Positions 20,117 to 32,717 are shown, numbered from the stretch's first letter. The stretch: DNA of 64,000 bases from Aeromonas hydrophila subsp. hydrophila ATCC 7966 (GCF_000014805.1 NC_008570.1:2671001-2735000); one strand, 5' to 3'. Translations and numbers: made by a program. The notes: generated by a model not told the origin, from the sequence alone.

Positions 20117-20509
20117 TGTAAAAATTAGAGCTAAAACACCAAACAAAACACTTTCCGTGCACGTAAACGTAATGCCAGTTCATCTCATCTACGCCCTGCC
20201 CCTTGCCCCGTCTGTGCTGCAGCCAGTCTCCCAAATAAACGCGATGTCATTTCCATTTTCTGACAAACATTTATTTTTTATGTCTTTGACATTTACCTCA
20301 CTATCGTGGCAAAAATAATTTAACAGTCAGTAACATAGGTGTGTCACTGATTGCGCCTTCCCGCATTGGGTCGGGAAGTACCCTTGCAAATTTAAACCAA
20401 TAGTTGGTGATGGATTACTGGGGGCTGTTGACTAGGCTTAATGAGGTAAACAGAACAAAAGTAGTGATCCACTCTTTTCAGGGTAAGCGACTATAACGAG
20501 GGCAAAGTT

Positions 20510-22432
20510 ATGGGCATCTTCGAGCATTATCAACAGCGATATGAGAAAGCCAGGGAAGAGGAATACACCATCCAGGAATTTCTGGATATGTGTAAGCAGG
20601 ACAAATCCTGCTACGCCTCCGCCGCCGAGCGTTTGCTGGTCGCCATCGGCGAACCGGAAATGATCGACACCTCGGTCAACCCCAGACTCAGTCGCCTTTT
20701 CTCCAACCGCGTCGTGGCACGCTATCCCGCCTTCAAAGATTTCTACGGCATGGAAGAGGCCATCGAACAGATTGTCTCCTATCTCAAGCACTCCGCTCAG
20801 GGCCTGGAAGAGAAGAAGCAGATCCTCTATCTGCTGGGGCCGGTTGGCGGTGGTAAATCCTCGCTGGCAGAGAAGCTCAAATCCCTGATGCAGAAGGTGC
20901 CTGTCTATCGCATCAAGGGGTCACCGGTCAACGACCACCCCTTCTGCCTGTTCGACATCGAAGAAGATGGCGAAATTCTGGAGAAGGAGTACGGCATCCC
21001 GCGCCGTTATCTGCGCCCCATCATGTCCCCCTGGGTCGCCAAACGACTGCACGAGTTTGGTGGCGACATCACAAAGTTCAAGGTGGAGAAGGTCAATCCC
21101 TCCATCCTCGACCAGATCGCCATCGCCAAGACCGAACCGGGTGATGACAACAACCAGGACATCTCCTCGCTGGTCGGCAAGGTGGATATCCGCATGCTGG
21201 AGCACTTTGCCCAGGATGATGCCGACGCTTACTCCTACTCGGGCGCGCTGTGCAAGGCCAACCAGGGGATCATGGAGTTCGTCGAGATGTTCAAGGCGCC
21301 CATCAAGGTGCTGCACCCGCTGCTGACCGCCACTCAGGAAGGCAACTACAACGGGACCGAGGGGCTCTCCGCCCTGCCCTTCGACGGCATCCTGCTGGCC
21401 CACTCCAACGAATCCGAATGGCAGCAGTTCCGCAACAACAAGAACAACGAGGCTTTCCTCGACCGGGTCTATATCGTCAAGGTGCCTTACTGCCTGCGCG
21501 TCTCCGAAGAGGTGAAGATCTACGAGAAGCTGCTGGTCAACAGCGAGCTGACCGATGCCAAGTGCGCCCCCGGCACCCTCGAACTGCTGGGCCAGTTCTC
21601 CGTGCTGTCACGCCTCAAGGAGCCGGAAAACTCGAGCCTCTACTCCAAGATGCGGGTCTATGATGGCGAGAGCCTCAAAGACACGGATCCCAAGGCGAAA
21701 AGCTATCAGGAGTATCGCGACTACGCCGGGGTGGACGAAGGGATGAATGGCCTGTCGACCCGCTTCGCGTTCAAGATCCTCTCCCGCGTCTTCAACTTCG
21801 ACCACGCGGAAGTGGCAGCCAACCCGGTGCACCTCTTCTATGTGCTGGAGCAGCAGATCGAGCGCGAGCAGTTCCCGCAAGAGCTGCATGATCGCTACCT
21901 TGAGTTCATCAAGGGCTATCTGACCCCGCGCTATGTGGAGTTCATCGGCAAAGAGATCCAGACCGCCTACCTCGAGTCCTACTCCGAGTACGGTCAGAAC
22001 ATCTTCGACCGCTACGTCACCTACGCCGATTTCTGGATCCAGGATCAGGAGTACCGTGACCCCGAGACCGGCCAGCTGTTTGACCGCGCATCGCTCAACA
22101 GCGAGCTGGAGAAGATTGAGAAACCCGCCGGGATCAGCAACCCGAAAGATTTCCGCAACGAAATCGTCAACTTCGTGCTGCGTGCCCGGGCCAACAATGC
22201 AGGCCGTAACCCCAACTGGACCAGTTACGAGAAGCTGCGCACCGTGATCGAGAAGAAGATGTTCTCCAACACGGAAGAGCTGCTGCCGGTTATCTCCTTC
22301 AACAGCAAAACCTCAGCCGAGGAGCAGAAGAAGCACGATAACTTTGTCGAACGGATGATGGAGAAAGGCTACACCCGCAAACAGGTGCGACTGCTCTCCG
22401 AATGGTATCTCAGGGTACGCAAGTCATCCTGA
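20510..22432 (+). CDS. prkA: PrkA-family serine protein kinase (YeaG)
   Basis: A 640-residue cytoplasmic protein of the PrkA/YeaG family, linked in enterobacteria to stationary phase and nitrogen-starvation responses. The N-terminal AAA-like PrkA domain (to about residue 390) has a Walker A at about 110-118 ([11 protein letters not shown]). The C-terminal part carries the distantly kinase-like PrkA domain. The start [21 protein letters not shown] is family-typical, with GAGGG upstream. It is the first gene of a prkA-yeaH-spoVR operon, with gaps of 23 and 10 bases. In E. coli yeaG-yeaH are a pair while the SpoVR gene ycgB lies elsewhere. Whether this family acts as a kinase, an AAA protease-like protein or both is not settled by sequence. 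Confidence 0.94.
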   Translation: MGIFEHYQQRYEKAREEEYTIQEFLDMCKQDKSCYASAAERLLVAIGEPEMIDTSVNPRLSRLFSNRVVARYPAFKDFYGMEEAIEQIVSYLKHSAQGLEEKKQILYLLGPVGGGKSSLAEKLKSLMQKVPVYRIKGSPVNDHPFCLFDIEEDGEILEKEYGIPRRYLRPIMSPWVAKRLHEFGGDITKFKVEKVNPSILDQIAIAKTEPGDDNNQDISSLVGKVDIRMLEHFAQDDADAYSYSGALCKANQGIMEFVEMFKAPIKVLHPLLTATQEGNYNGTEGLSALPFDGILLAHSNESEWQQFRNNKNNEAFLDRVYIVKVPYCLRVSEEVKIYEKLLVNSELTDAKCAPGTLELLGQFSVLSRLKEPENSSLYSKMRVYDGESLKDTDPKAKSYQEYRDYAGVDEGMNGLSTRFAFKILSRVFNFDHAEVAANPVHLFYVLEQQIEREQFPQELHDRYLEFIKGYLTPRYVEFIGKEIQTAYLESYSEYGQNIFDRYVTYADFWIQDQEYRDPETGQLFDRASLNSELEKIEKPAGISNPKDFRNEIVNFVLRARANNAGRNPNWTSYEKLRTVIEKKMFSNTEELLPVISFNSKTSAEEQKKHDNFVERMMEKGYTRKQVRLLSEWYLRVRKSS

Positions 22433-22455
22433 CCCTGACTGTTCAAGGGGGAGTT

Positions 22456-23727
22456 ATGGCGCATTTTATCGACCGCAGGCTCAACGGCAAAAACAAAAGC
22501 GCTGTCAATCGGCAGCGCTTCATCCGCCGCTACAAGAAGCAAATCAAACAAGCGGTCTCTGATGCTGTCTCCAAGCGCAGCATCCAGGACGTAGACACAG
22601 GCGAGAGCATCAGCATCCCGACCAAGGATATCGGCGAGCCCCATTTCCATCAGGGGCAAGGCGGCAAACGGGAGATGGTGCATCCCGGCAATGACCAGTT
22701 CGTCTCCGGCGACAAGATTGACCGCCCCAAGGGAGGAGGTGGCAGTCAAGGCTCTGGCGAAGGGCAGGCTTCCAACCAGGGAGAAGGGGCGGATGACTTC
22801 GTCTTCCAGATCTCCAAGGATGAGTATCTCGATCTGCTGTTTGAAGATCTCGAGCTGCCTCGGCTGCAGAAAACCCAGCTCAACCAGCTGATGGAAGTCA
22901 AAACCTACCGGGCGGGCTACACCTCCAACGGGGTGCCTGCCAACATCAACGTGGTGCGTTCACTGCAAAATTCGCTGGCCCGTCGGATGGCGCTGCAGGC
23001 CGGCAAGAAACGCCAGCTGCATGAGCTGGAAGATAGGCTGGCCCTGCTGGCAGCAGATCCCAACGAACATTTTGCCGAAATAGCCCAGCTCGAGAAGGAG
23101 ATCAGGGAGCTGAAAAGACGGATCGACGCGGTCCCTTTCATCGACACCTTCGATCTCAAATTCAACAACTTCGTCAAACGGCCCGTCCCCTCCAGCCAGG
23201 CGGTGATGTTCTGCCTGATGGACGTGTCAGGCTCCATGGATCAGGCCACCAAGGAGATGGCCAAGCGCTTCTACATCCTGCTCTATCTGTTCCTGAGCCG
23301 GACCTACAAAAACGTCGAAGTGGTCTATATCCGCCACCATACCCAGGCCAAGGAGGTGGACGAGCATGAGTTCTTCTACTCCCAGGAAACCGGTGGCACC
23401 ATCGTCTCCAGCGCCCTCAAGATGATGAACGACATCATCAACGAGCGTTATCCTGCCCATCAGTGGAACATCTATGCGGCGCAAGCCTCGGATGGCGACA
23501 ACTGGGCCGACGACTCGCCACAGTGCAGGGAGATCCTGGCGCGGGACATCATGCCGCGAGTGCGGTACTACTCCTATATCGAGATCACCACCCGTGCCCA
23601 TCAGACGCTGTGGCACGAATATGAATCGGTCGCCAGCGAGTTCCCCCACTTCGCGATGGAACACATTCGCAAGGTAGAGGATATCTATCCGGTATTCCGG
23701 GAGCTGTTCAAGAAGCAAGCGGCGTGA
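22456..23727 (+). CDS. yeaH: YeaH/YhbH-family protein with von Willebrand A domain
   Basis: A 423-residue protein of the DUF444 (YeaH/YhbH) family. The N-terminal half is charged and includes a glycine/serine-rich linker about residues 94-110. The C-terminal half is a vWA-like domain with the MIDAS motif DVSGSMD near residue 256, plus the family-typical [13 protein letters not shown] and [13 protein letters not shown]. vWA domains usually pair with AAA-type ATPases, here presumably PrkA encoded immediately upstream. The ATG at 22456 has GGGGGAG 5 bases upstream. The longer reading from 22402 overlaps the end of prkA and is rejected. Confidence 0.93.
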   Translation: MAHFIDRRLNGKNKSAVNRQRFIRRYKKQIKQAVSDAVSKRSIQDVDTGESISIPTKDIGEPHFHQGQGGKREMVHPGNDQFVSGDKIDRPKGGGGSQGSGEGQASNQGEGADDFVFQISKDEYLDLLFEDLELPRLQKTQLNQLMEVKTYRAGYTSNGVPANINVVRSLQNSLARRMALQAGKKRQLHELEDRLALLAADPNEHFAEIAQLEKEIRELKRRIDAVPFIDTFDLKFNNFVKRPVPSSQAVMFCLMDVSGSMDQATKEMAKRFYILLYLFLSRTYKNVEVVYIRHHTQAKEVDEHEFFYSQETGGTIVSSALKMMNDIINERYPAHQWNIYAAQASDGDNWADDSPQCREILARDIMPRVRYYSYIEITTRAHQTLWHEYESVASEFPHFAMEHIRKVEDIYPVFRELFKKQAA

Positions 23728-23737
23728 GGGAGGTCAT

Positions 23738-25255
23738 ATGGTAGAAACCGCAAGAAAAGTCGCACCGCTGGACGATGGCCCGGACTGGAACTTCGACCTG
23801 CTGGACATTTACCATCAGGAGATAGCCCGGGTCGCCAAGTTCTATCGACTGGATACCTACCCCAACCAGATCGAGGTGATCACGGCAGAGCAGATGATGG
23901 ATGCCTACTCCAGTGTCGGCATGCCCATCGGTTATCAGCACTGGTCATTCGGCAAGCGCTTTATTCACACCGAGCGCAACTACAAACGTGGCCAGATGGG
24001 GCTGGCCTACGAGATCGTCATCAACTCGGATCCCTGCATCGCCTATCTGATGGAGGAGAACACCATGCCGATGCAGGCACTGGTGATGGCCCACGCCTGC
24101 TACGGCCACAACTCCTTCTTCAAGAACAACTACCTGTTCAAGACCTGGACCGATGCCTCCTCCATCATCGACTATCTGCTGTTCGCCAAGAACTACATCA
24201 CCGAGTGTGAAGAGAAACACGGCATCGATGCGGTGGAAAAGTTGCTCGACTCCTGCCATGCCTTGATGAACTTCGGGGTGGATCGCTACAAGCGGCCCCA
24301 GAAGATCTCGCTGGCCGAAGAGAAGCGCCGCCAGAAAGCACGGGAAGACTATCTGCAGACCCAGGTCAATGAGCTGTGGCGCACCCTGCCCAAGCAGCAC
24401 AAGGCCTCCGGGGTGGAAGACAGACGCTACCCGGCTGAACCACAGGAGAATATTCTCTATTTCATCGAGAAGAATGCCCCTTTGCTGGAACCCTGGCAGC
24501 GCGAGATAGTGCGCATCGTGCGCAAGATCAGCCAGTACTTCTATCCGCAAAAGCAGACCCAGGTGATGAACGAAGGGTGGGCCACCTTCTGGCACTACAC
24601 CATCCTCAATCACCTCTATGACGAGGGCAAGATCAGCGATCGCTTCATGATTGAGGTGCTGCACAGCCACACCAACGTGGTCTACCAGCCCCCCTACAAC
24701 AGCCGCTACTACTCGGGGATCAACCCCTACGCCCTCGGTTTTGCCATGTTTACCGATCTGCGCCGTATCTGCGAGAACCCGACCGAGGAGGACAGATACT
24801 GGTTCCCCGATTACGCCGGCAGCAACTGGGTCGATACCCTGCATTTCGCCATGCAGAACTTCAAAGATGAGAGCTTCATCAGCCAGTTCCTCAGCCCCAA
24901 GGTGATGCGCGACATGAAGCTGTTCGCCATTGATGACGACGATCTGAAGAACTATCTCAAGGTCTCCGCCATCCACAATGACGAGGGCTACCGCCAAGTG
25001 CGCAATACCCTGTCGGCCCAATACAACCTGAGCAACCTGGAGCCCAACATCCAGGTATTCAACGTGGCGGTGAAAGGCGATCGCTCGCTGACGCTGCGCT
25101 ACGTGCCGCACAACCGGATCCCGCTGGGGGACTCCCGGCACGAGGTGCTCAAGCATCTGCATCAGTTGTGGGGGTTCGATGTGGTGCTGGAGCAGGACAA
25201 TGGTGAACTGCCTGCCGATATCATCGGGCGTTGCCCGGAGAAAAAACCGGCTTGA
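23738..25255 (+). CDS. ycgB: SpoVR family protein (YcgB)
   Basis: A 505-residue cytoplasmic protein of the SpoVR/YcgB family. It is named after a Bacillus cortex-formation gene, and its biochemical function is unknown. Family features are the N-terminal WNFDLLDIYHQEIARVAKFY, the His/Glu-rich AHACYGHNSFFKNNYLF (about 124-140) and the later MNEGWATFWHYTILNHLYDEG (about 277-297), suggestive of a metal site. It is the last gene of the prkA-yeaH-spoVR operon, with 10 bases from yeaH and a GGGAGGT ribosome site. As in E. coli, ycgB converges on fadR. A bidirectional terminator separates them. Confidence 0.94.
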   Translation: MVETARKVAPLDDGPDWNFDLLDIYHQEIARVAKFYRLDTYPNQIEVITAEQMMDAYSSVGMPIGYQHWSFGKRFIHTERNYKRGQMGLAYEIVINSDPCIAYLMEENTMPMQALVMAHACYGHNSFFKNNYLFKTWTDASSIIDYLLFAKNYITECEEKHGIDAVEKLLDSCHALMNFGVDRYKRPQKISLAEEKRRQKAREDYLQTQVNELWRTLPKQHKASGVEDRRYPAEPQENILYFIEKNAPLLEPWQREIVRIVRKISQYFYPQKQTQVMNEGWATFWHYTILNHLYDEGKISDRFMIEVLHSHTNVVYQPPYNSRYYSGINPYALGFAMFTDLRRICENPTEEDRYWFPDYAGSNWVDTLHFAMQNFKDESFISQFLSPKVMRDMKLFAIDDDDLKNYLKVSAIHNDEGYRQVRNTLSAQYNLSNLEPNIQVFNVAVKGDRSLTLRYVPHNRIPLGDSRHEVLKHLHQLWGFDVVLEQDNGELPADIIGRCPEKKPA

Positions 25256-25274
25256 GCAAGCAGCTATCCACCAT

Positions 25275-25302
25275 AAAAAAACGCGCCATTTGGCGCGTTT
25301 TT
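25275..25302. terminator. Bidirectional terminator between spoVR and fadR
   Basis: Arms AAAACGCGCCA (25278-25288) and TGGCGCGTTTT (25291-25301), with A-rich and T-rich flanks serving both convergent genes. Confidence 0.92.
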
Positions 25303-25319
25303 CTTGCATCAGAATACCA

Positions 25320-26033
25320 TCAGTTGTCGCACAGATTGCTCGGCATGTCCTGACGCAGACGGGTCCACAACTTGCCTGACTCGATGCCGTACTGACGTAC
25401 CGTCATGAACACGGCCTCGTGATTCTTGGTCTCGGCCAGGTTCAGCAAGGTCTTGTAGTAGGCATCGGCTGCTTCACGGGCCTGCTTGTCGGAGAAGTAG
25501 TAACGGCCAACCCGGCTATACAGCCCCTTGAAGCCGTTGAGGATCAGGGCATAAATCGGGTTGCCTGAGGCAAAGGAGAGCTGGTGGTGCAGGCGATAAT
25601 CAAACTCTGCATAGGCTTCCGGGGAGTTCTCTACCACGTCGGCACCGCGCAGGATCTCGGCGGCTTGCTCCGGATTGTTGCGGATCGCACCACGAATGAA
25701 GATGGTGCAGATGTTGGTGCGCGCCGACAGCAGCTGGGCTACCAGATCCGGCACCTTGTCCTGATCCAGCCTGGCCAGGGTCTCCAGAATGTTGAGGCCC
25801 GAGGTTTCCCAGAAGTTGTTCACCTTGGTCGGTTTGCCATGCTGAATTGTGAGCCAGCCATCACGGGCCAGACGCTGCAGCACTTCACGCAAGGTGGTTC
25901 GAGTCACACCAATCAGCTCGGACAGCTCACGCTCGGCCGGCAAGATGGATCCTGGAGGAAAGCGATTGTTCCAGATGGACTCGATGATATATTCCTCGGC
26001 AAACCCTGCAGGGCTCTGCGCTTTTATGACCAT
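25320..26033 (-). CDS. fadR: Fatty-acid metabolism regulator FadR
   Basis: GntR-family transcription factor of 237 residues (E. coli FadR has 239). It represses fatty-acid degradation genes and activates unsaturated fatty-acid synthesis, and long-chain acyl-CoA releases it from DNA. The winged-helix N-terminus (about 10-72) contains [36 protein letters not shown]. The C-terminal all-helical acyl-CoA domain includes [24 protein letters not shown] and [10 protein letters not shown]. The ATG at 26033 gives the family start ([21 protein letters not shown]), with only a weak ribosome site. It is divergent from nhaB and convergent with spoVR, the same arrangement as in E. coli. Confidence 0.96.
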   Translation of the reverse strand: MVIKAQSPAGFAEEYIIESIWNNRFPPGSILPAERELSELIGVTRTTLREVLQRLARDGWLTIQHGKPTKVNNFWETSGLNILETLARLDQDKVPDLVAQLLSARTNICTIFIRGAIRNNPEQAAEILRGADVVENSPEAYAEFDYRLHHQLSFASGNPIYALILNGFKGLYSRVGRYYFSDKQAREAADAYYKTLLNLAETKNHEAVFMTVRQYGIESGKLWTRLRQDMPSNLCDN

Positions 26034-26367
26034 GTAGTGACTCTGTTGTAGTACGTAAAAAGGCTCACGAATAATAGCAAAGCAGGGAGGGCTGGCAAGC
26101 AGAAGGTCGGTCCTCTGCTCACATAAGCAGGCCATATTTGTTAAAAATATGTATTGATTCCTGCAATGGGTGCCAGCCAACCCCATCGATTGTCGATAAA
26201 ACGGCCAATCTCGTGGGCAAGGCCGACTATGTTATTTATAGTTAATGCTCTTTTTGATTAAAATCATGAGGAATCAATCTGATAAGGGACAACATCCGGA
26301 TGTTCTGGTCGAGCCTGTCTTGACTGCATAGACGCAGATACCAACCACAACACAGAGACCCATTATT
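26034..26367. other. Divergent intergenic region between fadR and nhaB
   Basis: 334 bases carrying both promoters. I looked for a clear FadR operator and did not find one I would defend. The segment is AT-rich around 26150 and 26230-26270. No gene is seen. Confidence 0.5.
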
Positions 26368-27948
26368 ATGCCAATCAGCTTAGGGCAAGCCTTTGCCAGG
26401 AACTTTCTGGGCAATGCACCCCAGTGGTACAAGGCCGCTATTCTTCTATTCCTGCTGATCAACCCGATCGCCTTTTACCTTGATCCCTTCATCGCCGGCT
26501 GGCTGCTGGTCGTCGAGTTCATCTTCACTCTGGCCATGGCGCTCAAGTGCTATCCGCTGCAACCTGGCGGCCTGCTGGCCATTGAGGCCGTGCTGATCGG
26601 CATGACCTCGGCCAAGCAGGTCAAACATGAGCTGGTGGCCAATATCGAGGTACTGCTGCTGCTGGTTTTCATGGTGGCCGGCATCTATTTCATGAAGCAG
26701 CTGCTGCTCTATGTGTTTACCAAGCTGCTGATCCGGATCCACTCCAAGACCCTGCTTTCATTGGCATTTTGTCTAGTCTCCGCCTTCCTGTCAGCCTTCC
26801 TCGACGCCCTCACCGTGATCGCCGTGGTGATCAGCGTCGCCACCGGTTTCTACGCCATCTATCACAAGGTCTCTTCCGGCAAGGAGTTCGGCAACCCGCA
26901 CGATCATACCGATGATGACGCTGTCAATGAACTCAATCGCCAACATCTGGACGACTTTCGCGCCTTCCTGCGCAGCCTGATGATGCATGCCGCCATCGGT
27001 ACCGCCCTCGGCGGTGTCTGCACCCTGGTAGGAGAACCACAGAACCTGATCATCGGCGAGCAGGCGGGCTGGAACTTCGGCGAGTTTGCCATTCGCATGT
27101 CTCCGGTCACGGTGCCGGTGTTCATCTGCGGCCTGCTCACCTGTGTTCTGGTCGAAAAGTGCCGCTGGTTCGGCTACGGCGCCAAGTTGCCGGACGCGGT
27201 ACGCCGCATCATGGAAGATTACAACCGCTATGAAGAGGCCGGACGTACCGCCCAGGACAAGGCCAAGCTCATAGTGCAAGCAGCGATCGCCCTCTGGCTG
27301 ATCCTGGGGCTGGCCATGCACCTGGCGGCGGTGGGCCTCATCGGCCTGTCGGTCATCGTGCTGGCCACCTCGCTCACCGGCATCACCGAGGAGCACTCCC
27401 TCGGCAAGGCATTCCAGGAGGCGCTGCCCTTTACCGCACTGCTGGCCGTCTTCTTCAGCGTGGTCGCCGTCATCATCGATCAGCAGCTGTTCAAACCGGT
27501 GATCCAGTGGGTGCTGGCCGCCGAGCCGGACGCCCAGCTCGCGCTCTTCTATCTGGCCAACGGCCTGCTCTCCATGGTCAGTGACAACGTCTTCGTCGGC
27601 ACCGTCTACATCAACGAGGTGAAGACGGCGCTGCTCAACAACGCCATCAGCCGCGAGCAGTTCGAACTGCTGGCCGTGGCCATCAACACCGGGACCAACC
27701 TGCCGTCGGTGGCCACCCCCAACGGCCAGGCCGCCTTCCTGTTCATGCTGACCTCGGCGCTGGCACCGCTGCTGCGCCTCTCCTACGGGCGCATGGTGTG
27801 GATGGCACTGCCCTATACCCTGGTGCTGGGACTGGTGGGTTTCTTCTCGGTAGAGATGCTGCTCGGGCCGCTCACCGACTGGTTCTATCAGGCTGGCTGG
27901 CTGGTGCTCGACAACGTCGCGCCGGCGGCGCTGCCCGTCCTGCATTGA
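26368..27948 (+). CDS. nhaB: Sodium/proton antiporter NhaB
   Basis: Inner-membrane electrogenic Na+/H+ antiporter of 526 residues (E. coli NhaB 513), used for sodium export and pH control. The start [22 protein letters not shown] is typical, and the family segments [60 protein letters not shown] and [18 protein letters not shown] are all visible. About 11-12 hydrophobic segments are present. The ribosome site is weak (ACAGAGACC). It shares orientation with dsbB 85 bases downstream, with a terminator between them, so they are probably separate units. The fadR/nhaB/dsbB order is conserved with E. coli. Confidence 0.95.
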   Translation: MPISLGQAFARNFLGNAPQWYKAAILLFLLINPIAFYLDPFIAGWLLVVEFIFTLAMALKCYPLQPGGLLAIEAVLIGMTSAKQVKHELVANIEVLLLLVFMVAGIYFMKQLLLYVFTKLLIRIHSKTLLSLAFCLVSAFLSAFLDALTVIAVVISVATGFYAIYHKVSSGKEFGNPHDHTDDDAVNELNRQHLDDFRAFLRSLMMHAAIGTALGGVCTLVGEPQNLIIGEQAGWNFGEFAIRMSPVTVPVFICGLLTCVLVEKCRWFGYGAKLPDAVRRIMEDYNRYEEAGRTAQDKAKLIVQAAIALWLILGLAMHLAAVGLIGLSVIVLATSLTGITEEHSLGKAFQEALPFTALLAVFFSVVAVIIDQQLFKPVIQWVLAAEPDAQLALFYLANGLLSMVSDNVFVGTVYINEVKTALLNNAISREQFELLAVAINTGTNLPSVATPNGQAAFLFMLTSALAPLLRLSYGRMVWMALPYTLVLGLVGFFSVEMLLGPLTDWFYQAGWLVLDNVAPAALPVLH

Positions 27949-27954
27949 TACCAT

Positions 27955-27981
27955 AAGGGCCCATGCGGGCCCTTTCCTTTT
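27955..27981 (+). terminator. Terminator of nhaB
   Basis: Arms AAGGGCCC (27955-27962) and GGGCCCTT (27967-27974), followed by TCCTTTT. Confidence 0.75.
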
Positions 27982-28033
27982 GGCCCCTGCTCTGCTCTAA
28001 TTCAGCCACTGTTTTTTCTGTGAGATCAACCAG

Positions 28034-28555
28034 ATGATAGAGTTTCTGCGCCGTATTGCCGCCCATCGCCTGGCCTGGAGTCTGCTTGCAGCCTCTGCCC
28101 TGTTCCTCGAGTTGAGCGCCCTCTTCTTCCAGCATGTGCTGGGCCTGCATCCCTGCGTCATGTGCGTCTATGAGCGGATCGCCACGCTGGGAGTCCTCAC
28201 CGCAGGGCTGCTCGGCATGGTGGCACCGCAGAAATGGTACGTGCGCTGGAGCGCTCTGCTGTTGTGGGGCTCCAGTGCCTTCTGGGGCCTGAAACTGGCG
28301 CTCAAGCATGTGGATTATCAGGTCAATCCCTCCCCCTTCAACGTCTGCGAAGGCTTTGTCGACTTCCCGAGCTGGGCGCCGCTGGATCAGTGGATCCCCT
28401 GGATGTTCTACCCGGATGGCGATTGCAGCGAGGTCACCTGGCAGTTCCTGAGCTTCTCCATGCCTCAGTGGCTGGTGGCCATCTTCGCAGTCTACCTGCT
28501 GGTGTTCGTCGTGGTGGCCATCGGCAATCTGGTCAAGGGTCGCTGCTGCAGCTAA
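28034..28555 (+). CDS. dsbB: Disulfide bond formation protein DsbB
   Basis: Inner-membrane quinone reductase of 173 residues that reoxidises periplasmic DsbA. Four transmembrane helices are visible. The first catalytic pair is Cys41/Cys44 (PCVMCVYER) and the second is Cys105/Cys131 in the long periplasmic loop (NVCEGF and GDCSEV). The conserved quinone-contact arginine lies in VYERIA. The C-terminus ends RCCS, giving two extra cysteines on the cytoplasmic side whose role is unclear. The ATG at 28034 follows GAGATCAACCAG. No dsbA is adjacent. Confidence 0.96.
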   Translation: MIEFLRRIAAHRLAWSLLAASALFLELSALFFQHVLGLHPCVMCVYERIATLGVLTAGLLGMVAPQKWYVRWSALLLWGSSAFWGLKLALKHVDYQVNPSPFNVCEGFVDFPSWAPLDQWIPWMFYPDGDCSEVTWQFLSFSMPQWLVAIFAVYLLVFVVVAIGNLVKGRCCS

Positions 28556-28574
28556 GCCCGATAGCAGTACAAAT

Positions 28575-28605
28575 AAAGAAGGGAGCCAGCGGCTCCCTTC
28601 TTTTT
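28575..28605 (+). terminator. Rho-independent terminator of dsbB
   Basis: Thirteen-bp arms AAAGAAGGGAGCC (28575-28587) and GGCTCCCTTCTTT (28591-28603), with an AGC loop and T-run. Confidence 0.92.
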
Positions 28606-28641
28606 ATGTCATTTTGCTTCATCAGCCAGGTGGCAGGGTGC

Positions 28642-29295
28642 TCAGGACGCCGCCTTGCTGGCGTTCATTCTGGCCTTCACCATGCCGATCACCATGGGCA
28701 GCAGCGAAATGCCGATGATGCCGAAGATGAGCAGGGTAAAGTTCTGACGCACCACCGGCAGATTACCGAAGAAGTGGCCGGCATAGACGAATGAAAGGAC
28801 CCACAACAGACCGCCCACCAGATTGAACGCCAGGAAGCGCGGGTAGGTCATGGCACCCATGCCCGCCACGAAGGGCGCGAAGGTGCGTACGATGGGCAGG
28901 AAGCGGGTGATGATGATGGTCTTGCCGCCATGCTTGGCGTAGAAGGCATGGGTCTTGTCCAGGTAATCCCGCCGGAAAATCTTGGAGTCAGGATTGCGAA
29001 ACAGCTGCTCGCCGAAGAAGTGACCTATGGTGTAGTTCACCACGTTGCCGAGTACCGCGGCGATGATCAGCACGGCGGCCAGGGTATGCACATCCAGCAC
29101 ACTGCCCACGGTGAGCGCACCGGCGGCAAACAGCAGGGAGTCACCCGGCAGGAAGGGGGTTACCACCAGTCCGGTCTCGCAGAAGATGATCAGAAACAGG
29201 ATGGCGTAAACCCAGATCCCATAGTTTTCAAACAGCTCTTTCAAGTGCACGTCGACGTGCAGGATAAAATCAATCGCAAACAGGATCAGATCCAT
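28642..29295 (-). CDS. dedA: DedA-family membrane protein
   Basis: Inner-membrane protein of 217 residues of the DedA/Tvp38 superfamily, members of which are implicated in envelope homeostasis and undecaprenyl-phosphate recycling. It is closest by eye to E. coli DedA itself: [60 protein letters not shown] and [17 protein letters not shown]. The acidic residue in FCETG and the arginines in [13 protein letters not shown] are the functionally important family positions. It is monocistronic. An ATG start at 29295 is consistent with the E. coli N-terminus. Confidence 0.93.
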   Translation of the reverse strand: MDLILFAIDFILHVDVHLKELFENYGIWVYAILFLIIFCETGLVVTPFLPGDSLLFAAGALTVGSVLDVHTLAAVLIIAAVLGNVVNYTIGHFFGEQLFRNPDSKIFRRDYLDKTHAFYAKHGGKTIIITRFLPIVRTFAPFVAGMGAMTYPRFLAFNLVGGLLWVLSFVYAGHFFGNLPVVRQNFTLLIFGIIGISLLPMVIGMVKARMNASKAAS

Positions 29296-29452
29296 TTTCT
29301 CATACCCATAAAGTGAACGGCGTGGAGTCTACGCCAATGCATTGAGCGCCACAATCTCCCCCACCATGCTCTTTTTTATCACGCCCAAACACAACCGGCA
29401 TGACACTTTTCATCAAATCAACGGGCGATGCAGCGGGCACGGCCAAGGCGGC

Positions 29453-29718
29453 CTACTCCCGCTCGGCGAGCGCAGCCCTCACAGCACCTGGCAGACATAA
29501 CTCCCAACCCCACAACAAGAGCAGCAGCAGGGTCGCATCGTCGAGCCAGCCAACAAATGGCACCACATCGGGGATGAGATCCAGCGGGCTGATACCGTAG
29601 AGCAGGACCAGGATCACCAGCCCCCTGGCCCACCAGGGGGTATCGGGGTGACGAAAACCCCGATAGAGGCGGCGCAAACGCCGCCAGATCAGCCAGCGTC
29701 GGGCGCCCGGCAAGGCAC

Positions 29719-29722
<4 letters not shown>
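29453..29722 (-). CDS. YkvA-like DUF1232 membrane protein
   Basis: An 89-residue protein with one DUF1232 (YkvA) domain: [37 protein letters not shown]. The [11 protein letters not shown] and GWLDD motifs are diagnostic. Two hydrophobic stretches suggest membrane association. Function is unknown. The best reading begins with TTG at 29722-29720, overlapping the uvrB stop as TTGA, so translation is probably coupled to uvrB. A GTG two bases downstream is out of frame. It is the second gene of a uvrB unit. Confidence 0.8.
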
Positions 29723-31731
<2,009 letters not shown>

Positions 31732-31866
31732 GACGACTCCCGGCAAAAAAACGCAAGAGCAGAAGTGTACTCCGAGATGGGGTGGGCTGGGTATCCACTC
31801 TGCCGGAAGAAGCGGCTATTGACCTCGAAATACGACCTCTGTATGATGCTCCTCCTTGCCTGATGT

Positions 31867-31942
31867 TCCCCCGTAGTTCAGTCGGTAGAACGGCGGACTG
31901 TTAATCCGTATGTCACTGGTTCAAGTCCAGTCGGGGGAGCCA
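31867..31942 (+). tRNA. tRNA-Asn (anticodon GTT)
   Basis: A 76-base tRNA with a genomically encoded CCA. The acceptor stem TCCCCCG pairs with CGGGGGA. The D-loop has AGTCGGTAGA, the anticodon loop is CTGTTAA with GTT at 31900-31902, and the T-loop has GGTTCAAGTCC. It lies between the uvrB and ybjL promoters. No integrase or repeated 3' tRNA end is seen nearby, so there is no sign of an element inserted here. Confidence 0.97.
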
Positions 31943-32717
31943 ATCTCCTCACCATCTCGGTGCAAGTTATCCACTTTAGTGCTTTCCTCTGCCAATTTTA
32001 ATGCACAAGCCGCATCCCGCGGTGACGCCTCCCTTTTGATTCCGCATCCGCCCCGGCAGCGTTTTGTTCTGCTGCGCCTAACTATTTGATTTTTATAGAA
32101 ACAATTTATCTCAGGTATTTTTTGAACAGTCCTTGCAGCCCAGTATTGGCGCGGGATACAGCCTGATCACCAAGTTTCATGAACATGGTTATCCACAGAT
32201 TCTGTGGGTAAGTAGAGCAAAGCCAATGACGGCCTAGGCTGGCAGGCCATTGCCAGCGACGGACAATGTTTTTCCCTGCCGACCTGATTTTCTGCTGTTT
32301 TTGGTCACCCCCCTGAATGGGTTGCCATCGCCGCCGACAGATGCCTTTTGCAGATATCTTTTCGCCATCCCGCACAACGTGGGTCACTCCCTGGCAACAC
32401 CCACCTATCAGCTCCCGGACTCATGCCATCCCCTTCAGTCAGATGTGCTGAAAAACCAGGAAACCGCCCTGCCAAACAGCAGAGAATAAATTTTCAAGCA
32501 GAGCGGAAAGACGAGGATCACAGATAGCAGGAATCACTAATTGACAGCGGGGCTGGCAGAGGGAAATAGAGGTCATCACCAGACCCGCCCCGCAGTTTCC
32601 CTCACACAGGCGGGTCGCGTGGCGGGTTAGTGCCGATTAATCCTCCTTTGACGCTTCTTTATTGGTGAGGGATCCGGCACAATATCGGCCCCACTTTTTT
32701 CCTCGGTTTTTCCGGGC
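31943..32717. other. Long intergenic region after tRNA-Asn
   Basis: 775 bases with no credible gene. It contains an inverted pair of DnaA-box-like sequences (32189-32211) and a single related TTATCCACT at 31967-31975. A short minus-strand reading at 32106-32387 has no family resemblance or clear ribosome site. The right end presumably carries the ybjL promoter. Confidence 0.5.
32189..32211. repeat. Inverted repeat containing DnaA-box-like sequences
   Basis: TTATCCACA (32189-32197), a consensus DnaA box, faces TGTGGGTAA (32203-32211). Together they form 11-bp arms with one mismatch around a single central T. It could be a DnaA-binding site, another protein's operator, or a chance palindrome. 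Confidence 0.45.

Larger units (their letters stand above)
19945..20509. other. Long intergenic region between the helicase gene and prkA
   Basis: 565 bases without a plausible protein gene. The left part contains a predicted minus-strand small RNA with its own promoter and terminator, listed separately. The right part, from about 20120, is the AT-rich prkA promoter and leader region; I could not place a sigma-54 or sigma-S promoter with confidence. Confidence 0.6.

Noticed and set aside
26034-26367. FadR autoregulatory operator
   Set aside because: No sequence in the fadR-nhaB gap matched the FadR operator well enough to report.
32106-32387. A 93-codon minus-strand open frame in the tRNA-Asn/ybjL gap
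   Set aside because: No convincing ribosome site, no recognisable domain, and the composition looks non-coding.
31867-32717. Integrated element at tRNA-Asn
   Set aside because: There is no integrase, no second copy of the tRNA 3' end and no foreign gene; the tRNA is intact and the flank is non-coding.
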